Below, one piece after another: positions 13,901 through 26,013 of a stretch of 64,000 nt of DNA. The position numbers and the translations under genes were made by a program. The DNA is from Amphirosellinia nigrospora. Lineage: Eukaryota > Ascomycota > Sordariomycetes > Xylariales > Xylariaceae. The stretch's first letter is position 1. Each line of letters starts with the position of its first letter. Where the stretch lies: the NCBI GenBank assembly GCA_004123355.1, contig SCHM01000002.1, forward strand, positions 2,790,001-2,854,000, given 5' to 3'. Under the pieces are notes generated by a model that saw only the letters and a program-made list of their open reading frames with translations, was not told the origin of the DNA and made no database searches.

Positions 13901-16900
13901 CGCCATCATCCTTCAGCATAAGTAGAAACCAGATGCCTGTTTGTTTTGAGGTTTGAGAAAACTCATTGCTGACTACGCATACTGGTAACAGAATAACAAT
14001 TATTACGATGGTACCGTACTGTACTATCACGTATTCTAATGCACTGTCGTCCTTCGCCTCACCTTCTCCTCCGTTAGGTAGTACACTAGCTAACTAGCAA
14101 GGCTATTGAAATTAGGATGCTTATCTCATCTCGGTACTGGCGAGATTGTGCCAATTGGATCGTCCACCCCTGATCATGTTTTCGCAAATCATCAGTTTGT
14201 TGACAGGCGCTTCTGGGGCGCACTGTGGCTGAGGCTAACTAATCATGAAACCCGAGACATTGAATCTCTACTTGAAGATATATACCTGGCTCGGCTGTAT
14301 TATAGATGTGTGTATACGGAATATATGTAAAGAAACGTAAAGTGTTTACTTGAAATGGCCAATGAACTGCCACGGCTACTGCCTTCGCCTCTACTCATTG
14401 CCTGTCAAATGACGCCTATATGTGGCACATGTTTTGATACGTAGAAATGAGACGTTTGGAGGCAATCAATTTTCAAGACAAGTCGACATGGGTCATGTTT
14501 GATGGTTCCGTTTTTGAGTAGACTATTAAACTGCTAGTATCTCTGGTGGACGCCAAACTAGATACCTCAATAAATAAGCAATTCCCAACATCTGAGCGTT
14601 ATGATGTAAGTGCTCGATACTACTACCCAAACCGCGTAGGTGGCACAAGATGATATATATAATTACCAGACGTTTTTTCTCTAATCTTGTAACAAACAAC
14701 CATTTTCGCCTACTTGTTTCAATATGAAGCTTTGGACCGTAGTTTTACAAGGCATCTACTGGTGGTTGGTAGTATTGGCCCGCCACTACCTCTACGTAGT
14801 TGTTAATGACTCGATGCTGTGAATTACAGGGTGCACTCGTCTCCATGTACGATAATATGCACAGAGCTGGGCCCCAAAATCCGTTGTGGTTCTCCGCCAC
14901 CGTCACATCTGTGCATTGCTTATAATGCGCTCACACCACATTATATCGAGGGGAGAGTAGCAACGATTAATCAATTATTGATTCAAGATGTGGACTCTTC
15001 CCAACCCCGCCGATGCAAAAGAAACGCTCGAGGTTGTATCGGTATTACTGCACCAAAAATCTTCCATAAGCTGCTACATGGATACGACGGGTCGAGGGTT
15101 AGGTAACGCATGACTCGGTGTCCTGCAAGGAATAGCGGTCACCACGACAGGACACCACACCACAACACTGGCCACGAGGGTGGTGGAGATGTAACCATGA
15201 TTTCTTGTACACTAAGGTAACCTATTAGTGTAGAGTATACCCATTGTATTTGAGTTGATAGCTTTATGCAGGGACCTCTTGAACTAGTGCCGACCACCAT
15301 GCAATACCTACCGTTACGTAGCTACTTATCAATATTATAAGTAGATACCTTAGGAAGGGTACACGCAATGGTGTTGCGCTGTTCGCCCTGGGCTAAAGGT
15401 GTAAGTTGTTGTTTCCAAGGGACATCCCTACCTCCACCAGACAATCACTGTTGTGGCAATCCCGAAGCGATGGAAACTCTGAAGTGGTGAAACCAAAAGG
15501 GGAATGGGGACATGTCCAGTGCACGATCGGTCGCTAAGGGAGACAAGTGACGCCGACGGCATAGTGCACACGGTGAAGTGTGGTCAGGACGGAACCCCAA
15601 ACATTCCTTATATCAGGCGCCACAGAACCGCAAAGGAGCCGTGAAGCCCCCTGACCAACACACTAATTCCATCGCAGGACGCCAAAGGGGTGCCATTCAT
15701 GTGCTTGTTTCCCATGTGTTCGCAATATAAGCCCCTAAAGCACTGGAACCCTACAGTACTCAGGTTTGCGCGTAGCCAATAGTCGTTGGGTACGTACATG
15801 TAAGTACCTACCTATTATTGCGATGCTCCAATGCGCCTACGGGGAGGCAGGGTAAGGGGCCAGGGAGGGACGGTATAGAACTGAGGTGTGTGGTAAGTGT
15901 ACTGCGAGCTGCTTTGTCCAGCTGCACCCACGACGGACGGGATCTTGGAGTTTTATATTTGCATACCGCCATCTCAACAGCCGCTTCCTTGGGGCCTTCT
16001 GTCAGCAGCCGAGGGAGCGGCATGGCAGAGGTTATAACTCGCAAACACGCAAGCAAGATGTTGTGGCTCGGGTCTATTAATAAAAGACCGCCATCGGAGG
16101 ATGAGGCGTGTGAGCCAGACCAGTCAGCTGCACTAGCTCGTCGTCTTCGTCGTGGCCGTATCCACAACACTCTAATCTTTAGTTAGAGCTGCACCTACAC
16201 TATACTACACCTCTGCTACCTAGGCACACAGGTAGGTACTAGGTATGTGCCTAGCCAGCCAGCATCAGGCCGCTGGTGTTATGCACATTGATTCGAGCCT
16301 GGTTGACCGACTGATAGACCGACTGATAGACTGACTGACTGGACGAATACTGCAAGTGGGAGAATGTGTGCCCAACCCAACACCGCCTACCTAACCTGCT
16401 ACACGTGTTTACTCGCCTGCGCTACCAGCCCCCCAATCTACAATCTATAACGCCCTCTAGAATGGCCGTGTTGTTATATTGATCGATTTACACATTCTCC
16501 CTTTTGGCTTTTCCCATTTTTTACGCCACCCGAACTTCCGGCCAGCCCCTCGATCGTCCACATCTATAGGAAAGGGCACAAGAAGTACCGTTCGCCATTA
16601 TATGCACCAAGACATTCCGCAATAGCTAGTTACAGTAGGTATCCTAAGGCCGGCTTTGCATTGCATACTGTAGCAGCATGGTCCTGGGATACGTGTACAG
16701 CGCAAAGTACCCGTACCCTTCGAAAGTTGCTCACCGCGCTCCGGAACCCCTGCTGATGGTGGTCTATCTGCCTGAGGTATGCCGATCTCAGCCAGTCACC
16801 AAGTGCGTGCCATCTTTCGTTCATATACAGCATATGCCACACTGCAACGCGGCCTGTATTATCATTGTCATACGAGTTCCGGCAAAAGGAAGAAACTTGA

Positions 16901-18651
16901 ACCACTCCACCACTTTACCTTTTTTTTTCTGATCCGTCTCCGGCCCCGTGACCGCCTCGCCTCCCCCTTGGACCCCTAAACATCTCTCGGGGTTCTTAGC
17001 GTGCAAGAATCCACCTTCCCTGCCCCGTAATGCTAATCGACAACACTACTGGAGGTAGTCTCTACACGCCCTCCGCGTGAGGTGAGATAGCCCAAGGTGG
17101 CAACCCAACCACGACAAAGTTTCAAGAGTCTACACTACCTACCTACCTAGTTCATAAGGGATGTGCATGTGCGGATGGGCGGCAAGATACGCCAACGATT
17201 GATTACCTTGCAGACAAAAGTAGGGCCGCCCTCGCATCTTTAGACCTGTCTAGGGCGCTCCTGGATCTGGATACATGGCTACCTACCAAAGGTATACATT
17301 GGGTTGTATGGTTGTATGGTACCTGAGGTAGTGGCACACACACCTTGACCACCTTGATCACCTTGACTCGCGTTACTCGGCCAGCAGATCGACGGCCAAC
17401 ACCACAGCATAAACATGACTAAGATAGATGCCCTAGGCGTAAGTATAGCACAGGCGGCACCCTCTCTGCCCTGGCACCGTTCCAGCTGTGCGTTTTGGGA
17501 GCTCAATGCCGGACTCGTCCACCCCAGAGCACCCAACAGGGCCGCAGGCTAGCCGCTCTCGTCGCTAGCGGGCTTTCCCTAGCTTATCCCAGGCTCTGCG
17601 ACCTCGAAATGGACCAAAATGGCAATCTAAGCGTTGGTGTGTGGATGCATCCGTACAGTAGTGCCTCGTGCATTGAAAATTGGCATGGTTCGACATGGTT
17701 GATATGTATTCTTCCCTTCAACAAATTTCCCGGAACATGCTCCCCCTACTCCCCCCTTGATCCCGTACCTGGATTGTCAGGTACCGCCATGGTACCTGGT
17801 GTACCGGTACTTGCCTCTGACCTACCTGACCCTGAGCATGTACACTACCTACCTTGCCGCTACCTTCTACCTCTTCTACCTTGTCTTGGTGTCAGAATCC
17901 GCTTCCCCGGCCAAGTCGCCTACTACTGTATTCAGTCATTTTACTAATAACGTGCCTGTGGTTCTCATGTGAAGAGCCACCTCTGACACTCACCTCTTTC
18001 TCTAGTGTGGCTTTTTAAATAATATACTTTCCCTGTCCCCCTTCCTCCCGCCCTCGCCCATACCCATATCCAATACCCATACTATACTTCCTTTCTAGGA
18101 TAACATTGTCTCTCCTTTCGCAGCCGTGAGCACCGCTCTCTTTGTTCTCACCGTTCTCACCTTCACTCCTTTTAGAGGGAAAGTCTGTTAGACAAGGAAT
18201 TCGTTCCTTCTGCAAACATCCATTTTCTTCTGAGCTGTCAGGTTGCCAGCTCGACCTGCAGCAGCCGTTTTAATTCCACTCAATCAGGGTCGAACAAGTA
18301 AGTCCCCTTTGCATGATACCTTGAGCCAGCAAACTTAGTGTGCACCTTCGTGGCTACCTCAAATGGTGAGGGAACAACGCTCGCACAGAGGCTGCAAATA
18401 CCCGAGTGCACTCACGAGACCTCTCTTGTCCGACAACGCAGCCCTTCTTCTGTTTGCATCCCATGAGAGAGCCCCGGACTGACTTAAGTAATCACGTAGT
18501 CTGTACACCTAAGATAGTCTCACTCGCCACAGCTCCCATCTTACTCCTGTCTTTGCTCACAAATACGCCCCTATCTAGTCCACGGCAGAACAAGGGTGTT
18601 TGGAGTTCAGTTGCCCGCATAACCTGTGCTGTTGAATAGGCCGCTATCGAG
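10979..18651. other. Gene-poor 7.7 kb intergenic region
   Basis: No open frame here shows a recognisable domain, and none is long. The DNA carries repeated TAGGTA/TACCTA runs (13568, 16218-16244, 17138-17150, 17838-17850), a GACTGATAGAC/GACTGACT run at about 16308-16340 and a stretch of near-repeats (CACCTTGA) at 17342-17366. The last 600 bp, pyrimidine-rich, are likely the promoter and leader of the Tcp11/Sok1 gene. Spliced non-coding or lineage-specific genes cannot be excluded. Confidence 0.5.
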
Positions 18652-20656
18652 ATGAGCGATCAAGGAAGTGGCATTGAGAGTGGAGGGATCGGCAATAAAT
18701 CTGCCAGACGAATGTCGGAAGCCATACCAAGTCCTCACGATGATCAGATCCAGAAACCCACCAATCAGACAGAAGGCTCACAGTCCAAGGACGAGGAGCA
18801 GTACAGAAATGCTGGGCGACGCAGTACACCCGCGATAATGGACTCGGCCGAAACGGACTCAACCGGAATCCTTTTCAACATTCTGCCCGTAGTTCTCCGG
18901 AACCAAGCACACGCCCCTTAGAACCACCGGTAACCAAGGCCACTCTCAGCGAGTTGGACGTCGCGAAATCATCCACAACCCGAGGCTTCGCCATGACATT
19001 AACTTCGACCCTGAGCTTCACTTCCGGCCTAATCTAGACGGAGAGAAGGGGAGGAGAAAGCAACAGAAAGCCGATCAGTTCTGGGATACGCTGCGTGATC
19101 AATTGCAACAATTTCTCACGGATAGAGATGGCTTCATCCGACAGTATGGAAATGGTGAAGACTGGTCTCTCCCGTTGCTGCTGAGGTCTGTGAAAGAAAT
19201 TATTCAAACGCTTGTGCCGGCTAGGGATCGTCTGTGTCTAGACGAAGGGCTCAACGTGGAACTGATAATGCAGCAATTCAGCAGGGGCATGGCTGACCTA
19301 GAGAAACTCGCGTCATGGTTATCTGGGGTTCTCAAATCCCATTGCGCCCCTATGAGAGATGAATGGGTGGACCAAATGTACAGCCAGTTAACCAATGGTA
19401 ACCGTACGAATAACATGGGCGAGCTTGTGCAAGGTCTGCGCAATCTTCTCAGTGTCTTAGAGGCCATGAAGCTAGATGTCGCGAATCACCAAATCCGATG
19501 TTTACGCCCTATCCTAATCGAAGACACTGTACACTTCGAGCAGCGATTCTTCCTTAAAAAGATGAGGGATGGAAAGGTCGACACTCAATCTGCCCAGGCT
19601 TGGTACTCGCAGCTCAACGCTGTGCAAAATCCAACATCACTACAAGCGTTTGGAGAAACGGCGGTTTTCTTCGAAGAGCTCATCAATATGATAATGCCTT
19701 CTAATGCCCGGCAGTATCCCCAATTACCTTGTACTTTCGTCTTTGATGAAGAACGGATCACAAAACTTCGGTGCGATATACTGGACGCGATAAACTTGGA
19801 GGTATGTGTGCGACTCTACGAAGCATACGAGACGGGTAGCAATTTGTGGCAATTCGATGCTCTAAATCTTATCCCGTCGCCTTATCTAGCTACGCCACTA
19901 TCAGATGCCTCTGGCTTTCTCAGCACAAGAACCGAGGATGAGGGCAGCGAGTTTAACTTCAACTTGCCCACCTCGCGGCCATCGAGCATGGTCTTCAGCT
20001 GTGCTGGCTCCACCCACTCTTCACCCCGTTCTTCTCTCATCGTCCCTAGTATCCAGGCAGTCAGAACGCCAGAAGACTTAAGAAGTCGGTCTCAAGATCT
20101 TTATGATTCTCTCGTGGCGCTGGTGCAAAGTTCCACATCGAGCTCGCGTGGTGGATCAAGGTGGAAGGCGATGAACGATTCTTTGGCCCTCCAAATTTTC
20201 CGATTCACCAATGCATCAACGGATAAGCTTGGAGAATTTGAGAAAAACCTGGAAATCCATTTGGGTGACCTGCGTCCGCTCACTGACGATGCACGGCCAT
20301 CGTCATATTCATCACTTTTCCAGGTTGTGGAGAACGTCTTTCGGGATCGCCTACGCGCAGAGCTACAGCTCCGCGTTAAAGAGTTCAAAAGCTTAACTGG
20401 CGTTAGCCTTTTCTCGGTTGCTACGGGCGGTCGTCCACAAGGATCCAGTCGTACCTGGGACATTTCACGAGACAGCATCCGGGACGCCGAGCGGGACAAC
20501 TCCGCACGTGGGGCCCGTGAGGAAGGTGGTGTGGAAGACATGGCTACCCGACTAGCACACATGGGACTGCTACATTGGCGAGTTTGGTCGCAACTTGTCT
20601 ACTTGGGCGATGCGGACAACGACATCCTCGATACCGATGTGACTATGGTCATTTAA
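18652..20656 (+). CDS. T-complex protein 11 family (Sok1-like)
   Basis: Member of the Tcp11 family; yeast Sok1 acts as a suppressor in the cAMP/PKA pathway. ATG 18652 gives a hydrophilic Ser-rich leader. The conserved part begins EPPVTKATLSELDVAK, IIHNPRLRHDINFDPELHF and PNLDGEKGRRKQQKADQFW. From 19103 a 517-residue frame runs unbroken to the stop, with VPARDRLCLDEGLNVELIMQ, LKSHCAPMRDEWVDQM, and the signature AMKLDVANHQIRCLRPILIE at 19465-19530 with DTVHFEQRFF after it. A Ser-rich insertion lies at about 19920-20150, and the helical end (HWRVWSQLVYLGDAD) is typical. Two frame shifts lie in the first 450 bp; the second is at the A-run 18966-18968, where a fourth A restores AKIIHNP. No intron is needed inside the conserved part. 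Confidence 0.88.
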
Positions 20657-22584
20657 GCGATATACACCGACAAGACACCCCCATCCATAACATCAGCTTA
20701 CAATTGTCAAGTTCATGGCCAGAACTTGACTGAGCTAATTCCATTCATACTCATCCGAGTAACTCGTGACTAAGAGCACGATACGGTCATATTGCCACCT
20801 CTACTACTCTTTAATCATAGTTGATTCATCGTTCCTCGGCGACTATCACGCGGCCGCATTGCTTAGGCGTTCACAGGCTTCATCTCCACTGGGGGGCAAG
20901 GCGAAAGTAATACTAGGCCAACCGCCCTGCTCCCTCCCCCTCTACCATTTTCATTTTTTTAGTCCTTTGAGCACAAATGAGCGATTTTGGCATCTTTGGA
21001 GAAATCATTTCCACCGGCGTTCAAGGAGTATTCCACTTTGGAGAGCATAGTCGTCATCGTCATATCTCTTACTTATACCTCAGCATCATGGCGGCATTTT
21101 GTTCTGCTTGTGTGAACGTGGGCGGGACGGCCAAAGAATGAGAAGTTATCAAGAGATACACATTATACAGGGGAGTTGGCGCATTGGTAGCACGGGATAT
21201 CAACTAAGGGCACACCCCTCTCCAATATTTTTTGTTATGGAGATTGCAATAGACTGTTGTTAGTTAAAATAGACGGGCTGTTCAATTGGTAACGGTCGCA
21301 TTATCGCGATCCAATATAGTACTGGTTGTTTCGATTTACTAGATTTAAGAATTCATTTCGGCCGTGAGCTGGTGACAGTTTTCCAGTGCTACCTTTGAAG
21401 TGCTGATTGCAGGTTACATGTTGCAATTTAAATTTTCTTGTACGGTAGTGTGGTCGGAATCACCGGATATTTGACTATGGTCTTCAAGGATTTCTCTCCT
21501 CACTCGTGGCTTGATTAGCGCCACCCGTCAAACTCCAAGTCACCATCCAGGGGATTCAGACCCAAGCACTCGATCCCCAATAGCCATGTTCCGGCCTAGC
21601 GTAGTCTAGCGGCCTTCCATCTTCAAACACTCTATTGTGTTTGTTACTGTTGCTAATTACTACTCGGCCTTTTTTTCTTTCGTGTCCTTTTCTTTGTTCC
21701 CATCAAATTCCAAATTTAGTACCAAGGAAAGTTTGTACAAGATGGATTTAAGCCTGCGCTTAGCAAACCATGTAGCTCTCTGAAGTCATGACAGATGCTT
21801 TAGTTGAGTTGAAGGAAATTTGTTAGTTTCACAGATTCCCAGTTCTTTGGTGCCGGCCGGTGCACCCCTCATCGTTAATAGAGAGTAGACAGCTCGCTAA
21901 TTATAACCATGCCATCCAAGCCTTACTTCTCAGCTACAGCCACTAGGCGATTAGTGTATGTTGAGCTAGGTTGGGGTTCGATTATAAGCTTGAATTGTAA
22001 GCGAGAAGGAAAGCATGGCGAACACCAAGAAATAGTCCGATGACGGCATATCTCGCACAGCGTATCATGCATGGCATACTTTTCTATTTTTTTTTCTACG
22101 TACATACACTCTAGGTAGGTTTTGATACACACCCACCGGGAGTTGCGACTATCAATAGCCTCCCTCTCTTCCTCTCACCCTCTCTCTTTCTCTCTCACAA
22201 AGACTCATGCAACAATTGGACATAAAAATATGCCTAGGCGCAATGAAAAAGAAACAAACAGAACACGCAAGTCGAAAGGGGGCGGCGAACCGGTTGTGTA
22301 GCAGGCCAATAAATCAGAGGCACACAAGGAAAATGTGAGGATGAATTGGGCCGATTGCGCAGAGTAGAACAAACATACCCCAATCGATCAATGTGCAGAT
22401 CTGGGCGACATGGGTTCGCGGCGCATGTCTCGGCTGAAGAAGCTGAGACGGAAGGGCAAAGGAGTAAGTAACATGGCGAGCGAGCGCCCGCTGTTACATG
22501 GGGAATGGTACTTTTTTGCTCGTACCGTTACTTGTAGCTGGCTAAATGAACCTTGTTACCTACGGTTACAGTTGCAGAGTTACA

Positions 22585-22608
22585 CAGCAGCAGCAGCAGC
22601 AGCAGCAG
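22585..22608. repeat. (CAG)8 microsatellite
   Basis: Eight perfect CAG units in intergenic DNA. The short open frames that cross it owe their Ala or Leu run to the repeat and are not believed to be genes. Confidence 0.95.
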
Positions 22609-23363
22609 CGCACGCGTTCCTGGTTGGAATGCATATTCCATGCAACGCGATGCCCTTTTTCGTCGCAATTTAGCAACCCTGTTCGTCCATGTGTTTGTTA
22701 GCTCGACTGGGTAGCCCCTTGTCATACACACTTCCAAGTTACATACTTAGTTAGTAGTGTAAAGGATACATTATCGATGAAATGTGTAGATAAGACCCAG
22801 TCAGATTATCGTTAGTTTCGCAAAGTTGTCCCCCGGCTGACTCGTGTATTCTTGCTTCTCTCTTTTCATTCGTGTGTTACTTATATAAACCACGAGACGG
22901 CTTCAATCTACTAGAGCGACTGCCAAGTGCCACTATACGCCTCATTCATGCGTTGCTTTTCATCCTCTGATCTACTTACAGTAACCTGCCCTGCCCTGCT
23001 GGCCCGGGTTCATTGTCTCGGCTGCGCATCGCTGAGGTCATACGAAATTTCCGCATAAGCTTCACCATCGGTGTGCCAGAGCCGCAGATTGCATATGCAA
23101 GTTCGTGGTGTTTTAATCTTATTATCCGAGACCGCCGTTTTTTGGGTGGTGGAAGGTGGAGGGAGGGAGTGTTTTGCGAGTTACTAAGTAAATGCAAATT
23201 CGAATTCCCCCCGTTTCCTCGTACCTTGGTACTTACGCCCGCTCTCATTGGCGAGGCGGATTGGTAAGACGGGCGATCGTGGGATTTTAGTCCTTCCCTC
23301 TGCCGTCTTCCGCGGAGTTATAGAGCTGTAATACCCTTTAGTAAATACTCCGTATCTCTGGCC

Positions 23364-23377
23364 AAAAAAAAAAAAAA
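23364..23377. repeat. A14 homopolymer
   Basis: Fourteen consecutive A, the longest homopolymer I noticed. It is of interest because short G/C and A runs inside genes look shortened elsewhere in this window. Confidence 0.95.
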
Positions 23378-23455
23378 CTGGCCTCGACTATTCCAACAGT
23401 AATCGAGGTAGGGTAGGACGTTAGGCGCGCTTTCTTCGGTTTATGCCGACCTTGC

Positions 23456-23501
23456 CGTGCCATGCCATGCTATGCTATGCTATGCTATGCTATGCCATGC
23501 G
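23456..23501. repeat. Pentanucleotide (ATGCY)n microsatellite
   Basis: About nine tandem five-base units, with ATGCT in the middle flanked by ATGCC units on both sides. It is intergenic, 80 bp downstream of the A14 run. Confidence 0.93.
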
Positions 23502-26013
23502 CTTTCACCGCCTACCCCCTTAATAACTTCTTTGCCGCATCGACGGAGTTGTTCATGTTAGGTGCCCCGAACGACATCCTGCAATGCAACGACCGGCCAT
23601 TCATGCATCAACAACACAACTTTCCTCATACTCGTGCTGCAGAGCAATCGTTCGATTATTAAACACGTCATACCGCTTTTACGAGGTACTTGCAGCAAAT
23701 GGATCCCTTAAGTTCTCGGCGCTTCTGGAACGCTACGATACCTGCTGCTCAAATCCCCAAATCCTCTTGGGTAATCTATTATTCGCCATGTTCAAAAAAC
23801 CAAACAATTCTTCAATTATCTGGAACAGATGACTAATAGCCAACAAATTATATATTAACCTCGGGTTTCTCATGTTGTAGAGAGTTACATAGTGGTGCTT
23901 AAACTGCAGAGGTACCAGACCTATACCACATACTTGGACGAGAGAAATATATCTCTTACTGTCGAAGTTCCGCGATGATAGTTTTCCTGGTTAGTCTAAG
24001 GCGAGGATTCAATGCGGCTTCAATTGGCACTTCTTAGCTTTCATAGGCAGCCATCACATATATAACAGAATTCGGCTCAAACAAGATGGACAAACTAAGG
24101 CATATACTATGTCGTATTCAACAGACTGTAGTTCGACATGTCGGAGTTCTCACAGCCTGCGATATGTCCCCTGATATGTAGTAGGACAAATCAGATTGTA
24201 CATATGACTTTCCAGCATAGGCAACCAACAGTCACTTTAAAAACGACTAGGCTAGCCATCCCTTCTTACAACAACTCGACAGAAGGCCCCTAAGTGAAAG
24301 GCTGAGTTCCCATTACTAATGGCGAGCGAGTCAAGACTATATGCGTGAATGCATTGCCATGACTGATAGATTCACATTGAGTATTCGAAACTAACGATCT
24401 AAATAGAGGACTGGGTACCACTCAATATCTCCCAATGTCAACAAAACATTACATTACAACGGGCCAATAGGAAACCACACCCTAATTCCAAGCCTCATGA
24501 GCCTCCTTTAACTCGCGCCGTGTGTCATTATGACTCATCAACATCATAATATACGAGATCCATGATACGAAAAAATCAACCTCGGCAAAATCCACACCGA
24601 GATGCATATAAATAATGGTCATCTCGGCCCGTTCTATAGGATGGGATGGATGTGACATCAGACTCCTTCCGACCGCCACCCCGCGACAGATCCTACGAGA
24701 TAAAAATGGCGACACGGCGTGGTATTGCGGGCATGCCCATTCTATAGAATACGCAGACACGCCGATCTTAACATGCAGATACGCGCGTGATTTGCTTGCT
24801 GTCGATTTTTCTTTGTGACGAAGGATTTGTTTGGGGGTTGGCGTCTGAGCTGCAAGCGTGGTATTGGTCCGTTGTTGCGGCTCAGCGCAAAGACCATTGG
24901 AATATCTCGGGAACTGGTACCATGGGTACGATATGTGGGGAAGCATGTACGGATCGGCTGATGTTTATTATGGATGAAGTCATTGCAGACCATAACAACA
25001 GCGAGATGTAGAAAGTTTGTTTATGGTGGCCCCCAATGGTTGGTGGAAATGATATATCAAAACCGGAGTGCGTATATATTGGCTTTTGTCCCGCCCCTGA
25101 TCCTACGGTAGATCTACATTTGGCTAATCTAACGCCGTTTCAATATGCTGCTGCTATGTATTCGTTTCTAACACGTAGTATCCGTGTTCTGAAATCGGAC
25201 CTTTTACGGGCGGAGGTCGTTAGTAGTTCGAGACATCACCCATGAGTCAGTAGGGGCGGGAGAACATGTCTCTCTAACAGGCTCGCCACATATGAATCAA
25301 TAATGTAGAAAACATTCACGATGTCGATATACTTTGGATCAAAATTGCTAAGTCGGGCCCGAAATGTTAAATTCGGGCTGCCGATGGAGAGAGGAGGCGT
25401 AGTGCACCGTAGGATCGGCATGAAACAGCTCAGTATGATGTGTCTGGCTCGTCGTTGGGGCTAATGCAAACCAGAGGAGCAAAAAAGCCTTCGGCTATTC
25501 CTATACGTCCAACTTGGATTCTCAAGGTACGCGAGAAGATACAAGGCCGTTAGGTATACCGAGGACCTGATAGTCTGCGTCGTTCTATCGTGAGCTAGCG
25601 ACAAGAATAAGGACGTTCATTGAGGTCACCGCAATAAACAAATTTGCTTTTATACACTCCTACTCCTTAAGAATTCATATGAGCGAGGGGAACCTTGAAC
25701 CCCTAAATCGCTATTCGTTGTTGTACCTAACCGTGTCTCAGTATAGCTTAAGTGTCTAGTATGATAGCTATAGATACTACGTATAGGCCGCGAACTCTTG
25801 ATTGCATGCTAGTAGAGAGCTCATGAACTAACTCGGTGGTTGAAAAATGCATAGTATGGAACTGTAATGCCAAGTTATTCATGAAGCTATATGCAACGAG
25901 CAAGTTATATATAGACGCACAGAGCCTTGTAATCGAAACAATGATATTCCCAAAAGATATCATATCAAGCCTGATATCCCATTCATAATTTATCCATAAT
26001 TGCCGCTCCAGGT

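Larger units (their letters stand above)
20657..26013. other. Gene-poor 5.4 kb intergenic region
   Basis: Between the Tcp11/Sok1-like gene and the stop of the nuclease gene I see no recognisable coding sequence. Open frames at 24482-24946 (-), 24787-25011 (+) and 25036-25245 (+) have no known motif. The region has several simple repeats (listed separately), a pyrimidine tract at 22160-22198 and a tRNA-like 54-nt segment at 21170-21223 described under findings. Confidence 0.5.

Noticed and set aside
15808-16186. Overlapping 120-codon frames on both strands
   Set aside because: Mirror-image open frames of this kind arise from GC-rich sequence. Neither has a domain.
22410-22673. 87-codon frame with a poly-Ala tract
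   Set aside because: The Ala tract is the (CAG)8 microsatellite read in one frame. There is no other support.
24482-25245. Cluster of medium open frames on both strands as possible genes
   Set aside because: No domain, no splice-supported extension, and frames overlap each other antisense; composition is like the surrounding intergenic DNA.
25681-25720. GAGCGAGGGGAACCTTGAACCCC, which on the minus strand looks like the T-arm and acceptor end of a tRNA
   Set aside because: The T-arm does not form five pairs around a seven-base TTC loop, and no D-arm or anticodon stem can be built from the adjoining sequence.
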